From the NCBI RefSeq assembly GCF_029931775.1, contig NC_079314.1, positions 72,903,879 to 72,967,878 of the forward strand: a stretch of 64,000 bases of DNA, read 5' to 3'. This stretch comes from Euleptes europaea. Lineage: Eukaryota > Chordata > Lepidosauria > Squamata > Sphaerodactylidae. The notes beneath the pieces were generated by a model. It made no database searches and was not told the DNA's origin. It saw only the letters and a program-made list of their open reading frames with translations. Shown in pieces: positions 12,501 through 27,500 of this stretch. The translations under genes were made by a program, and so were the position numbers. Within the stretch, counting starts at the first letter, position 1. Each line of letters starts with the position of its first letter.

Positions 12501-15500
12501 AGGTGCACATCTGGCACCTGACATTCCTACCAACAACACTGTAATTTTTTTCCAAACATAATCTCAAGTTTGAGAACGTATTTTACCATTGATTCACAAG
12601 TAATACGAAGGACAGAAGAGTGGGATAAACTCTGCTGGAAGACCTGTGATTCTTGGAATTCCCAAAAAAGACCATAGCAAGGTCCTAACATGCCTGGTCA
12701 ATGGCAGGAATGAGGAGCTTTGGAAGGCAGCTACCAGTGACCACACTCCCTCATTCACAAGACTTGTATGACTAGGACAGAACAGCTGACCCTTTAGGAA
12801 TCTAGTCAGTGTGAGCCCCAAACATGACAACTGTTAAGGCATTCAAAACTCTTTGAAATAGTGTGTGTGTGTATGTGAGAGAAAGAGAGAGAGAGACACT
12901 CACCAGTATATTTGCCACAAGTATGGAATTTGCTGGTTTAAAGCGTCTTCTGTAAAGCATCCCTTATATGAAGGTGGTGCAAATTCAATCGGCATTGGAA
13001 AATTCAAAAAATATCTAGAATGAAAGAGTCCTTTTAGAGCACAAAACTATTCTGTACAAAGCAATAATCCTGAAACAATCTATACAAGAATGTTACCCTG
13101 ATGATCTGAGCAAAGGTGAACAAGAGCAATGCTATTATTTCTTCATTACTGCCGCCAGAGATTACAAAAATCTGCATATGCTGCAGGGTATTTCCTAACT
13201 TTAAAAAAAACGTTTAGCCTTACTGTGGTAAAATACCACCTAAACAGATTATTATATTGGGCGTCTCTTAAGAAATTACCTGTCTTACATATACTGCTCT
13301 AAGTGCAACAGAGATATTGTGCTGCAAGTCTTGCTCTCAAGAATCAGATATTTAAGTAAGTACACAAATCACTATGTTCACTAGGTTTGATGGCAGCATA
13401 GCCTAAATACCTAACTCACCGTAACAGCTCTACAGGACTATGCTCTTGATGCGAACACTCGAAGAATGCTGCAACAAAGGCTTGCAGGAGTGGAGGAATG
13501 CTGTCTGATCTTTTCTGTCATAAAAAAAGTAAACAACATTAAAACACAACACAAAAACTTTTTAATTTTTAAAAAGCTGCCATCCAGGAAGGTCAACTCT
13601 TGTGTATCTCTGTGGTGACCTACTGGCATTGATCATGCACTTGAACCAAGGAGAGATACTGCTGTACCCCCATTGAATATTAAACATCATTTTACTCTTT
13701 TGCAAGTCATATGATGTTGCAGCTTCTATGTAAAGCTTTTATGCCACCCAAAGAAGAGTGCTGCTCAGGTCCAAATTCCATCTTTCTAACATTTGCAGTG
13801 ACAAATGCTCTCAGTAAAAACCAGCTCTCAGTAAAATCATTTCACTGTAACTTCCTTTGATATGCTTGAATACAGACACATTGTGTTGACTATATTAGAG
13901 GCACTTTTCTTATTTAATTGAACTGCAAATTTTTTTTGAAGCATCTGTTGCCATATTACCTGCAAGATGAAGAATTTGCACATAAAATAGAACACCTGGG
14001 CATTCTGAGGATTTTTCTCAAATGCGGTAAGCCAAACTTCACAAGCTCTCTCAATCTGGGCTGTCTGCAAGTACAAACTAACCAGAGCTTCCAACAGCTG
14101 ACAATCAACAGGGCAAACTTTTAGAAGTGATTTACAAATCTCAATGGCCGCCTCCCACCTGGAATGAAAACAGTTCAAAGAAAAAAAGTGAAACAATGCA
14201 CAAACGGCTTACTAAAGATCCATAAGAACATCTAGAGAAGCAGTAGCTCAGAGGCAGAGCATCTGCTTGGCATACAGAAGGTCCCCGGCATCTCCAGTTA
14301 AAGGGACTAGGCAAGTAAGTGATGTGAAAGACCTCTATCTGAGACCCTGGAGAGCTGCTGCCAGGGTGAGTAGACAATACCGACTTTGGGTATGACCCCA
14401 CCCCCTACTTTAAAAACTATTCTTCAGTATCAGGAACATTTTACAATTTACTGTGAATGCAAGGAAAGGAGAGAACATTTGATACATTATTGTACTATTA
14501 CACATTCTCCAAAAGTTGAAGAAAATAAAATGCCACTGTGGCAACAACAACAAAACCCTCTTTACCTTTCTAGGAGCTTCTGCAAAAGAATCATATTCCT
14601 GTATAACGGAAGAGAGAGAACTATTTTTTCATCATCTTTAGGATTCTCACTTGTACAGGACTGAATGGCATCTAAAAGAGGAACACACATTTACAGTTAC
14701 AAACAGGAGTCTTGCAGCATCTCAAGAATAAACAGATTATGGCATGAGCTTTGTGGATAACAGTCCCCTCTCCAGGATGTACATCTATTATCCTTCAACT
14801 CTTGGGAAAGAAAATTTGATTTGATAACCCCTTGTTCTCATCGTCAAGTAGTGTCAATAAGTCCAGTCAGCCTATCTTTATATATGTGCTGCACATATGA
14901 AAACTGGCTGCCAATCAATGAAGACCAGAAACAGCCTACGCTAATGTTAAACAAGGTACTGTAGTGAGATTATTACAAATATATTTATGTATATTACATC
15001 AGTACAAATGTATTGATAGAATTACCGTCAAAGACAGCTAACAACGTATCAGGATTAGTCTTCACATCTTCAGCTTTTTTCCAAGGTATTAAAAATGGCT
15101 CTTTCTTCATGATTTTTGAAGGATTGCTATTTGCAGGATCATAGAACTTGACAGGAAGGTCACCAAATTCAATCAGATGTATATAAGATAGCCAAGCTAA
15201 GCAGCGGTCACTGATGGTGAGGTGTTGTACAACTACCTTATCATTTTCTGACTTCAGAGCATTCTATGGAGGAAGAAAATTACATACTTAAAACAGCAAT
15301 ATAAAGCCACCAAGGTAGCAATACTATATTATGTCTAGTCTTCCCAATTTAAAAGGCATTCCTGAGATTGAATTAAATGCCATTTTTAAAAAAATCCATG
15401 ATCACAACAATCAGGGCTGTTGTACTCTGCATACACAGACGGTAAAATGACCTATCATGCAACACTGAAAAAGAGGATTATGGAAGTTCCTGAAGTACAC

Positions 15501-18500
15501 CTAGCCTAATCTACAAACATGCGTCTTAGTCCTTGTACACATCTCATACACTGTCCTGCATCTAAGACAGAAGACCACAAGGAGGAAAAATGTATACATT
15601 TTACATTGCATTTCCATGCAAGTATACAGGTAAGTTATGAGCAAGAGAAACAGGTAGCTCTAATCAGAGCAGGGGCAGGTAGCAGTGTGGGTCCCCAAAC
15701 ATAGGTATCCATCAACTGAACGAATTTGAATGGTATGTCTACAACCATGAAGAATATAAGCTACCTTGTTATTAACAGAGAGGCTTGCACAATGTTAAGT
15801 ATCATACTTTGACACCAAATTTTACACCTTGACAAAACATGCACAGAAGAAAACTATCACTGATAATCAGAATTCTTTCACTGAAAACCAACAACATTTA
15901 TGGTCAAATAGATTAGTATGGTCAAATACTAAGTGAAATGTAGTTAAAATAAAACTGCAATTTCATAGACTACAACTGCTGATTTTTGCTGCATATTTTC
16001 TTTTCCTCCCTAGTCCAGTAATATGGATGCAAGACAATAAGATGTAGAAAGAGATGAGTACAGCCACAAGATGGATGTAGCAACTTCTGTGCACAAAGTT
16101 TTCACACGTTGACAAAAGCACCCTTGTACTGCACTGGAAGAAAATTGGAGGGGGGGGGGGCAACAAAAGTTACGTTAAAAGCCTTGCTAAGTATATACCA
16201 TCTGCTGTCTGAACATGCTTGTTAGATTGGGGCCATCATTCAAGTCACTTTGGAAGATAGAAGCCAGCATCTATCTGCAGACCAAGATGCAGAGATTTCA
16301 ATATGGTACCTATATGCTTGTTCAGTTTATTTTCCTTGCTATGACATGCATTATATCCACATGGGATTAGTATGCCAAATCAAAGGGGAATGTACACAAT
16401 TGCTTCTAAACCAAGTACCCGTTACCAGAAAAACTCCTACAGTAAAACAGCTAGCCCTACAGTGAAGAAAAACAGCATTGTTAGAATTTAAGTTTTAGAC
16501 AAGAACAGCTATCGACATTAAGATGGGACGACATTTCACCTTCAAGAATTAGAAAAAAAAAGCTACGCTGTTGAAAAGGAGTGTTCCAGGTTGTTCAAAG
16601 AAACTAGGTGAAGCTTTCGGCATGATTTTACAGTGTACTGTCACCCATGCATCTCCACTACACCCATTACGGTTGTCGCTCAAAGACCTACTTGATAACT
16701 AGGCTTTCCTTTCTTGTAACGTGTGATTTCCTTTCTTGTAGCGTGTGAAGGTGCTTTTAAATAAAAGTATTCCCTTTCTGAAACAGACCCTTACTTTTGT
16801 TGTTGTCATCGTCGTCCAGTCACATCTTACTTATGGCGACCCCTGTGGGGTTTCCATGGGAAGAGACGTTCAGAGGTGGTTAATCATTGCCTGCCTCTGT
16901 ATCACAACCCTGGTATTCCTTCGAGTTCTCACATTCAAATTCTTGCCAACCCTACATAGCTTCTGAGATCTGACAAGATCAGGCTAGCCTGGGGCTATCC
17001 CAGGGAGACCTTGACTATCACTGCTGTTTTCTTATAAAGCTACATATAATATCACAAAAATATTAATGAACGCTAAAGCTACAATAATTTGGATGGACAT
17101 ATCATCAGTGCAAACACACAAGTACCTGGAATAATGCAACAGCATTTTGATGTCTTCCAGTGAAGACGCTTAAGTGAACTCTGTACAGTAACATCTCCAG
17201 CAAATGAAAGGATCGAAGATCAAAGTTTTCTTCACACTTTGGAGTTTCCATGAGGAACTGCAACATTCTCCCACACACATAATCCTTTCCATCAAAGGAG
17301 TTTTCCAGATCTAGAAACTGAACAAAGACGACATTTTAATAGAGACTACTATTTTACAATCGGATTTAACAATCTCTTTTGTTTCTATAGCTTTGTTCTG
17401 CTGAAACTTTAATACATTTTGCTTGGCATTTTTGCACGGAAATTCCAGATGACCGCTTCTAACTGCAGCTTCTTGCATTGCATCAAATGCTGCTCTGCAA
17501 AGTCTTTATCTTCCGGAACCAGACGACTGCAGGCATGGAAGGGGTATATCTTGATGTTTGAGTTTTTATAGGCTACGAGCTGCAAGGGTGCTTGCAGAAA
17601 ATTATCTTTCCTGCCTTCCCCTTTGCCAGCAGCCTACTGTGATCCTTAGTAAGCTGATGCTTGGGGTCTGGGGACTCATGAATAAAATGCACTAAGGGGC
17701 AAGGTCACAACTTCCTCACCTAACCTAGGATACCCCCTTGTGTGACATAGTTGCTGGGGAGGTGTGGAGCCTCACAGACAGCTTTTTGGGGATCACAGAG
17801 AGGTTGCTGGGGAAAGATCAGAATCCAGGAGGCACCTTCCACTTGCAGTTCATAGGACCCAACCCCATGTTCCTGTCCTGTGTCAGGGAATGGCAAGTCT
17901 AGTAATACATGCAAACAAGAATAATGGAATACCTCTTCAACTTCTGGAACAGAAATAATTTAAACTAAAGTTTACAGGCAAGTAACACACACTGCATTGT
18001 ATGTATAAATCCCCCACCCACCGTCAATTCTGGTGCCCATGTCAAATTTCAAGAAATCAAACTTACAGACCACCAGATCTTATAACTAGGCGCATATTCC
18101 ACTGCTGTCTCACACATTTCTTGCACCTCTTCCTTGGTTCCCCTTTTTGAAAACAGCTTGAGGTAATGACACCAGATTTCAGAATTTTCTTTGTTGTTTT
18201 CTAGAGCTCGGGCCAAAACATTTAAAGCAGAATCCAAGCATTCTGATGATGATCTGCAGTAAACAGGAGGGGAACCTATAAAATATTGTCTATTTTGTGC
18301 TCATATTCAAAATTTAGTCTTGAACCCAAAACTCCTCTCCCCCCAGCTGATTTCTCCTGCATTTCACATACAGTTGGTGGGTTCTGGGGTGGGAGGTGAG
18401 AAAAGCACAGTGGTGAGATGAAAAGGAGGCAGGCAGTGAATGCCTTAACAGTTATGGTGATGGAAGGTGGTCCAGGCATCTTCATGGCTAGGAAGAAGGG

Positions 18501-21500
18501 GGAAAATGCTTGATGCCAGATACACAGCATCCTTTCCAGCTGGGAGATAATACGCCAGACCTTTGATGTATTGACACCTCTTGATGGAGGGTGCAGGTTT
18601 GGCAGGCTGGAGCCCCAAAGCTTAGCACGCAGATTAGCACCCTAGAACACGAGGGGCAGGGTCTGAAAAAAAAGGGGCTGTTCCTTTGTTTGGGGCTCCT
18701 TCTTGGTTTGAGCTTGGGCGGGGGAGACAACGACTCATTGAAACAGTTTGTTGTCATGGAGAATGACAACACAGAGGAATGATGCTAAGGAAAGTTGCAG
18801 ATGCACCAGGGCATCCTGCAACTATCCAAATCAGATGCAACCTGGATTGTAAGTACTTTATTTAGCACCTGTCTTTTTGTTTATGTTCCTTAGTGCACTT
18901 AAATCCTTTGCAATACCATGAGTTTGTGCCTTGTAGAAATAAAGTTTTGTTTAATTTGAGAGAGCCTGTACAAGTCCTTACCAACCTGCTTGGCTCCTTG
19001 GCACACAACCGAGTCATACCCCAGCAAGGTTGACTTCAGGCAACCATGGGGGGGGGGGGAAGGGGGCTGTATTTTACCTGAAGCGGTGGTGGTGGCAGTG
19101 ACTGAAATGGGGGGGGGAAGAGGAGGCTAGTCTCGCCCCACAACATAACAGAGACCACGACAAGCACTCAACATCAAACTTAAAGGTAACCACAGGCACT
19201 AGTGGTTTGCAGTTAATACTCTGAGGACACCTACTAGTTCCAGCCAGGAAAGTTTGCAATCTTGTGTCATTTCTGAAATTTTTCCATTTATCCTCAGAAT
19301 GACTCTGCGAGATAGGCTAGACTGACAAGAGTGTCTGGCCTAAAGTTAGCCAGTGAGACTTCAGGGCAGAGGGGGATTTGAGTATGGGCCTCCTAGATCC
19401 AGGTCTGACACTAGCCACTACACCACACTGGCATGAATTCTGTTTGACACATCAAACATCAAACTGTCTTGCACTAGAATCCTGGCTCTGCCCTGGAAGG
19501 AAAATCTACAGCCACTGCCTTCACTAAATCCTTTCTCTAAACATTCGTCACCCCATATAATAGCTATACACTAGCCCCACTCTGAAGTGAATCATGCCTT
19601 TTGAGTTTAAGTATCCAAATATTTTAATGATTATAATCTGGACCCCTAAGAGCTTCCAGCGATCTAATAATTTTTCGCAGTGGCTTTTTAAAAAAATAAC
19701 CAACTTGAGGGCTGGCCCAAGAAGCAAAGGATCTTTTGAAGCTAGCAGGGGGAAAAACTGATTGCGACAGCACCAATGAAAGCGCAAGCAGAAAGTGCAA
19801 CTCATTTGTTTGTGAGGTAAGAATTACCTACCCTTCATTTTGATTCAGATACTTATATGCCAATTTGATCCAAAGCTGAACATCACAGGGGTTCTCAAGT
19901 ACACTTGCCTCCAGGTTAGCAACATCATCAGTTTCATTTGTAAAATACCTAACATCATCAGGAGTCACAACAGCATCCAGAGCCGGCACGTTAATTTTGT
20001 TCTCGGCTGTAGGAGCTGCAAATAAAGACAATTTTTTTAAAATGCTACAATTGCCACATTTGAAATCTGACGTCCATTTTGTTGAAGCAACTCATCTCTT
20101 TTCACAAAAAATAATCTTATCCACACTTGAAACAGATATGCATTAGTGAGAAAAGGGACTATGGCAATTCTTGTAGCAAAAGACCGAGGACCTTGTGCTT
20201 TCCATGGAAAACAGGTGTACCTTTAGAAAGGAAAGGCAACCTGAACAAGCACTGGGTATTCTTGGATAGTATATGGCCAACAAAAGAAGGCTGATAACTA
20301 AGTCTATTGGAAGTCTCACTAAACATATAATTACCATTCTTCAGATTCTTACAGAATTCAGTGCTGAATCAAAGCTGCCATTAGTACTACAGATTTAAGA
20401 TGTCTTCTGGTTATTAGCATCTGAGCATTAGCAGCACATGACTCTGAATCACTAAATATCTTCTAATCTCTGTACTCAGACTACTGCTAACCACTACTTG
20501 AAAGGCACAGCCCAAAAAAGCTCTAAACTTTTTCCAAAATAGGAACGTATTGTCATCTGAGCAGAGTTATACCCTTCAGAGACCACAGACTTCAATGAAC
20601 CAAGAAGGGTGTAATTCTGCTTAGGACCGCACAGTGTACGTTTTAACTATGCAGGAGCAGGATGGGTCCAAAACAAAGACGGAAAGCAAATAACTGTTGA
20701 AGTCAAACATTTTCCCACTCAATTTCACTCATATATTCCAACAGTCCAGATTTAGATGTAATATAGTCAAGTTACCATATTTAATAGGGCCAGAGGACTG
20801 TTCCTCTTCACTGCTAGAACCACTGTCCAAAGTGCTTTTTTTCCAGTACTTGGGCTTCCATTTCCTTCTCTCTTTCCAAGTTGTAAATGGAGGAGCTGTC
20901 AGCAACCACAGTAAAATTGAATAATTTAATGTATTATTACATAAAAACAAAGCAGAATTCCTGTTGTATGATACTGGTATGCTGAAGTTACTAGTTGCTT
21001 TGTAGAAAGATCTGTGTAATGCCTTGAAAGTCATTGTAAACATATAAACTATTATAAGAGCCATGTTGAGGTATCCTAAAAGTTACTTACTGTGGCCTTT
21101 GCTTTCGTTGATGTTGCTAACAAGAAGTACAGCCATTTGGTCCATTGACATGCGATCTTTGTTTACACCAAAAAGTTTCTCAACATATTTTTCTGAAATG
21201 AGATGGATGCAGTTCCAAAGACATATTTCCATACATATTTTACATTAATGCTTTCATATACTCAAGAATAATTACAGAAGTCTTGAAAAAAATCTACAAG
21301 CAAGCAGGACTTACAAGTGGCACTAATGACGGGTAATCAATAAAAGAACATATACTTCTTTGTTTAATAAAGTTTAGTGACTATTCTAAATAAGTTGTTT
21401 CCCAGGAATAGCAGGTTTCCAAGACACTAGAGGATAGCAGAAATATGAACTATTTAAAACCAACCTTTTCTTGACCCAGGTAAACAGAGCACATGCTTTG

Positions 21501-24500
21501 ATGAAAGAAACAGACAACATACCTGTTGCAGTGCTTATCTCTTCATCAGTGCTTTTTTCTGAACAGCCTATCAAAGCTAAATTGTAAGAAAGAATATCTT
21601 CAAACAGCTGCCTTCGGCTGAGAGTGCAATCTTTCATGTGTTGCCTTAAAAAAGAAATAATAAAACTAAGAACCAGCTTGCACAAAAAACCCCAGAAAAA
21701 AATGGGAATTTTAAGTTAGCACTTACAAGCTATTCTAAGGCTAATCTTCTATAAGCTCATTCGGATAACAAAACCCCACAATGGTGAAATGCGGGGTTAC
21801 ATGCAGTTGTAAAACCTGGCACCAGCATAAACCCAGCTCCAGTGTGCCTGAGCTAAGATAAAGGCCAGACATGGATAGTGCCAGGAGAGAAGCAGAACTT
21901 GTAAAGTATCCTAAGCCTCCTCAGAACACGACCCATCAGTAGCACAATGTTACAGCGGTGATAAAGCTAGCATCGGTATAAACACACTCCCACTGAATTC
22001 AATTGAAGCTCCCCGTGGTACAGTTGAAAATTTTAAGTTTGCAGTCAGTCACCGATCTCTGTTGCCATGAGCTTTCTGCCAATATTTTATTTGCCTCCTC
22101 CTTGGCTTGTGACCAAACCCACCCTTACTGCTAAACTCAAAGTTCTGGCAAGCCCTTGGATACTGGGAGGCTAATACAACCCTGGGGGGAGGGGGTAATC
22201 TGCAAGACACGGAGGGAGAATGAGACCAAAAAATAAGCATGAACAGGCTCCTTAGCACAATCACATCATCACTGTGAAGGTACACTGGTGAGCTTAATCA
22301 ATGCAAACAAGTGAAAAGTGAAGCCTCTGGAATAATGGAGAACCTAGAGTGAAACTGACCGAATCAGGTACTCCTGGCCCTTAGGCTATTGTTATTGATT
22401 CAATTATGTTGCTTCTGTGTACTATAGTCTATTGTCTTGCCATATTCCTCCAAACCCAAATGCTTTATTTCTTTTATTCCCTGGCTCCTATCTTAAGAGC
22501 TGCCGTCATCATCTCAATTTCATGCTCAGTTTACAGATCTTGAGGCGTCCTCACTGCGTATCTTGGGATTTCATTTTTGCCGTTCCACAAGCTTTCCTCT
22601 GTAAATCTCCTTTAGGTCACTGCATGAATCTCTGCCTGGGCTTTCTCCTTAGCTCCCTTGCCCAGCTTTACTTCCTAGGATGTTAAACCCTCCTGTTATG
22701 TTGCAGGTCCAAATTCTGCTTGGATTATCACCCATCTGGACACTTTCCTCCCCAGAAAACGACCTCAAGCACAATAAAGACAAGTCATATCTTCTTCCAT
22801 TCTCTGTACTCTCCATCTACAGCCTACTCCCTCAAGTTACATGTAGAGCAGCATAAGCATTAATGTAGCTGCTGAGACTTTTTATGTGTATTACAGACTT
22901 TCCAGTATTTTGTGCCTTATTGTACTTGAATACTGACTGCAAATCTATAGTTATTCCTACTCCATAAACTACCTCCGATTATTCAGCTAAATTTTAATAG
23001 CCATTTTCATTTCAAACCCTGCCTCGAAGCTTCATCCTTTTGTTTTAAAGACCCCTTAGAAGTGTGTGCATTGTGCCAGGGGCTAAAACCTTAAAATCTA
23101 AGTCTATAGCTCTTTGAGTGGTGGTGACAGCAGGGGGGGAAAGGTTTCTCCTTTATGCTTGGCTGCCCCAGAACTATTTGGGCTCAAAAATTAGACCTCA
23201 TCCACACAGACACAAATCTACTATACACACACCTTCCTGAGTGCACACAGTAACTAAGCAATATATAAACCACAACCTGGAAACCAATTTTCTCAGATTA
23301 CTGGTCACGGGGCTACATCTCTCTGGCTTTGAATCATCTACATTAGAACATAAATGCAGGGACTTTGGTGACAGCAACCCTAGAGAAAATGGCATTACAC
23401 ACAAACAAGGAAGCAGACAGCCAAGGATATCAACAGGGAGGGATTGTGGCTCAGTGGTAGAGCATCTGCTTGGCATGCAGAAGGTCCCAGGTTCAATCCC
23501 CGGCATCTCCAGTTAAAGGGGCTAGGCAAGTAGGTGATGTGAAAGACCTCTATCTGAGACCCTGGAGAGCCGCTGGTGGTCTGAGAAGACAATAATGACT
23601 TTGATGGACCAAGGGTCTGTTTTAGTAACAGGCAGCTTCATGTGTCCATGTTAACAGTGTTCTAACATACTGTTTACAATGGTCTGCTCAGAACCCATCA
23701 AGACACAAACACTGAACTAGATCTTCTGTTCCTCCAACTAAGGACACAAGGATAGTAAACCTGACATAAGGCAGCAAGGGAGGAAGATGCCATGCCTCAA
23801 TTTGGACTGCTACAAACCACGGCCACCCCTGGCCACGTGAACTTACTATAGATTAGCTTAACAACCAGCCATCATCCCTCAGGAGTTGCTAGGGGAATCT
23901 TCCATACAAGAAGCACTAACTGTGCAAGGGGGAAGGGCTCAAAAATATGCTGGCAGAACATTATCATGATGGCACGCCGATGTAACTCCACACACAAGTG
24001 GAAGAAACAGGGAGCTCCTACCAGCCAGCCCATTCCAACCACTGTTCCTCCCAACTCTGCATTAATAATACCTTTTGCCTCGCAGGATCACAACCCCGCA
24101 AAAAAGCCCCCCAAAAAGCTTCAGGCAGAGAGCTCCAATGCAACTTCCTACAAGGAATGGGTTAAGTACTGGGCCACTGACTACGCTATAAACCACCCCC
24201 CCCAAAAAAAAAACAGGTAAAACACTGCATGTGAGAAACACCAAGAGAGGAGCACTGAGTCTCAAAGGGATTACTGTAAGTAAACATGATTATAAGGCAT
24301 TGTGCAGATTATTTGTGCTTTAGAAAAACAAGCAACAAAAACACTAAAATACTGTATTATTCACTTACATTTTGCAAAGGAGAAGCCACCTTCCAATAGT
24401 ATGTCATCACAATTTAAGTAGTTTTAATGTCAGAGATTACAGTTAGATATTTAAAAAGCTTCTATCAGTACCACCGTGAAACAGATCAATTAATTTCATC

Positions 24501-27500
24501 TCATGTTTTACCTCTCCAGTTAGATATATATCTGCTAAATGGAACAAATTTATTCTGGGAACCAGAAATACATTCTGGAATAACCTTCAGCTTCAACCTG
24601 GGGAGTTGGAACTTAGCCTTCTACAGGGGTTAACTCTTTCTATTTATCATGTAACATGCATTTTACTTCACTGAATTATTGGAATGGTGACTCCATCAGC
24701 AAAGCAATGACTCCCATCTCTAGGTTTGCTATTTAGGGATCTGGAAGCAGTGATACCCATTCTTAAAGAGTGTCCAGAAGCAGTGGTCAAGTGCCACAGG
24801 GATAACAGAGTACAGCTGAATCTAGTCAAGATTTTGATCTCACTGGTGTTCTCTGGAAATAAAGAGTAGGTTTTTATATGCCGACTTTCTCCACCAGTTA
24901 AGGGAGACTCAAACCGGCTTACAATCACCTTCCCTTCCCCTCCCCACAACAGACAGCCTGTGAGGTAGGTGGGGTTGAGAGAGCTCTAAGAGAGCTGTAA
25001 CTTGCCCAAGGTCACCCAGCTGGCTTTGTGTGTAGGAGTGGGGAAACAAAGCCAGTTCACCAGATTAGCCTCCGCCGCTCATGTGGAGGAATGGGGAATC
25101 AAACCCGGTTCTCCAGATCACTCTACCACTCCAAACCACCACTGTTAACCACTTCACCATGCTGGCTCCCGTGATGAAGTGCATACACTTCTGACAGAGG
25201 TTTCATTCATTCTGCTGACAGACCAGATACAAAACATGAGAATGTTCCTAGAATTGGGCTTGCTATTGAAGGGGGGAGTTACAGCAGTGGTGAGAAAAGC
25301 TTAACTGCAGTAGATATGCCAACTGTACCCTTCTCTGGAACAGAGGGAGATGGCCACCTTCACAGATCCCTTTCCAATCTCAATGATTTAGTGTTGCTCT
25401 GAAATTTGTATGGATATCTGGGACAGCAACTTCTGCAACAGGTACTGCTGAACTGAGAATATTTTGGGGGAAAGCAAACAACTCACCACTGACAGTCATC
25501 ATCGTTGCATGTGCCTGTTAGATCAAAACGGCAAAAACACTGTTTTGGCTCAATCATATTGCTGTATGATACTGAACTGAGGTAAAGTTTTTCTTTTGTT
25601 CGAAAATAAGGACTAAATCTAAAAGGAAAGGGGGGAATGGAGATGTTAGTATTTTCAAGTCAAGATTAGGAAGTTAGTTTTTCAACACACCAGATAAGCT
25701 ACGTTTAACTTCTGCATCAATTCTGAATTTCTGAAAGATAATAGACACAACCCACCCCCATGTTTCTCTTTCAAGTACAGACCTCAATGAAAGGATAGGC
25801 GGTAATGCCAAAGAAGATAATGAATGCCTAAAAACTCTGCACATTATTACACTTAGATCAGCACATACATTGCATTATCTCATCAACAGCTGCCTGAATC
25901 TCAGAAGCAGTATCAGAATGGCACTAGCAGAGTAAAGGTAGTCAATATTCTATTCTGTACAATTACCAATACAGTCATGCTTTTTATCATTCTGTTATGC
26001 TACTGCTTTTCTGTTTCCAAAAGTAATCCCCACCTACACCCAGAAATGCTCTGCAACTTTATGCTGTTTTAGTGATCGATACCTGTAAGATTTAAAAACA
26101 AGAAGTGGGCTATGATAGGGTCCAAATGGATGTGGCTTCCCTTCTGCTTGTCTACTTGGAACTGTAAAAGGGTCTACATCCACTGCGATTACCTGGAAAA
26201 TAGAGGCAAACAGATATTGTTTAATGATACAAATATTCCAGCCACAGTGATCCAAATAACTTATTTCATGTACAGAATTACCTGACAGCATATGCTCTCT
26301 TCATTAGACACCAAAAGAGCTGTATTTTTCCTTAAGACCTCTTTCAAGCCATCTCCTTTCACGTAAAGTTTTTTCAGTTCATCAATATTGAGACCCAAAA
26401 AAAGCTCCGGTTGCTCCAGTGCCTTTTTAGGAAGTTTGTTTGTAGTTTCTTGCTTGGAAGTGTCAATGTGCTTAAGATTAGGTTTAGTGAAAGAGTTTGA
26501 TTCTCGGAAAGATCTCCTTCGTTCTCTGCTAGAACTGGATAAAATTTCATCATCAAAATAATTCTCTTCAATATCCAGAGTCAGTTTGTCTTGCGTTAGG
26601 TCATGAAGGGAAGGTTGAGGTAGTGCAAATTCCGATTCCTCTTCGGCAATGGGAGCAATGTTTGACCGGTCCTTGGTTTGAAGCGTACGAGCTTCTTTTA
26701 GCTGCTGAATTTTTAGAGCATATTCATATTCCAGCTGTTGTAGTCTTTTTTTCTCCAGTGCAATCAGCTCTGCTGAATGTTTCTTGGGGCTTGATGATGG
26801 CGAGTTCTCCAATTTCAGTATTTTGTTTGGCTGTTAAAACATGCAGTTTTTAATGTCACTCCCTTGCAGAGACTTAAATGTGGGCAAGAGGCATAAAATG
26901 CAACACCTAACTTACCGTACATACTCGAGTATAAGCCGACCCGAATATAAGCCGAGGCACCTAATTTTACCACAAAAAACTGGGAAAACTTATTGACTCG
27001 AGTATAAGCCTAGGGTGGGAAATGCAGCAGCTACTGGTAAATTTCAAAATTCACCCCTCATCCTACGCCGTGCGCGCGCTCCCCCTCGGCTTCGGGCCAC
27101 AAGCTACAGAAGGTTATATCACATTGGAGAGCAGTAAGTGGTCACATTTCCATAAACATCATTATTCATGTGACCTAAAGAGAGGAAGCCTCCAAATTTT
27201 AACTGCCAGGTTCCGAAGAACTGCCCTAAGCACCCTCAAGGGCTTGAGAATGCCCTGCAATATTTCTGACCGCTCTCTTCTTTCAACAAAAGATCTCTAT
27301 ACTTTTTGAAAGTGTCATCAGTCTGCCACGCGGCAGCAGTCGGGATGCAGCTGGTAGAAAACACAACCCAAATCTTCCTGGGCATGTGAAGGTGAATGGT
27401 GCCTTGAACCATGGCCAATATTTGTAGCTATTCCAGAAAATGCTTTTTATAAATAACTAAAAAGTGTTATTTACATAGTAACTGTTTGGAAGTTCACTTT

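Noticed and set aside
23437-23520. tRNA gene
   Set aside because: A and B boxes are present but the sequence does not fold as a full tRNA and is joined to a SINE body; four dispersed copies exist.
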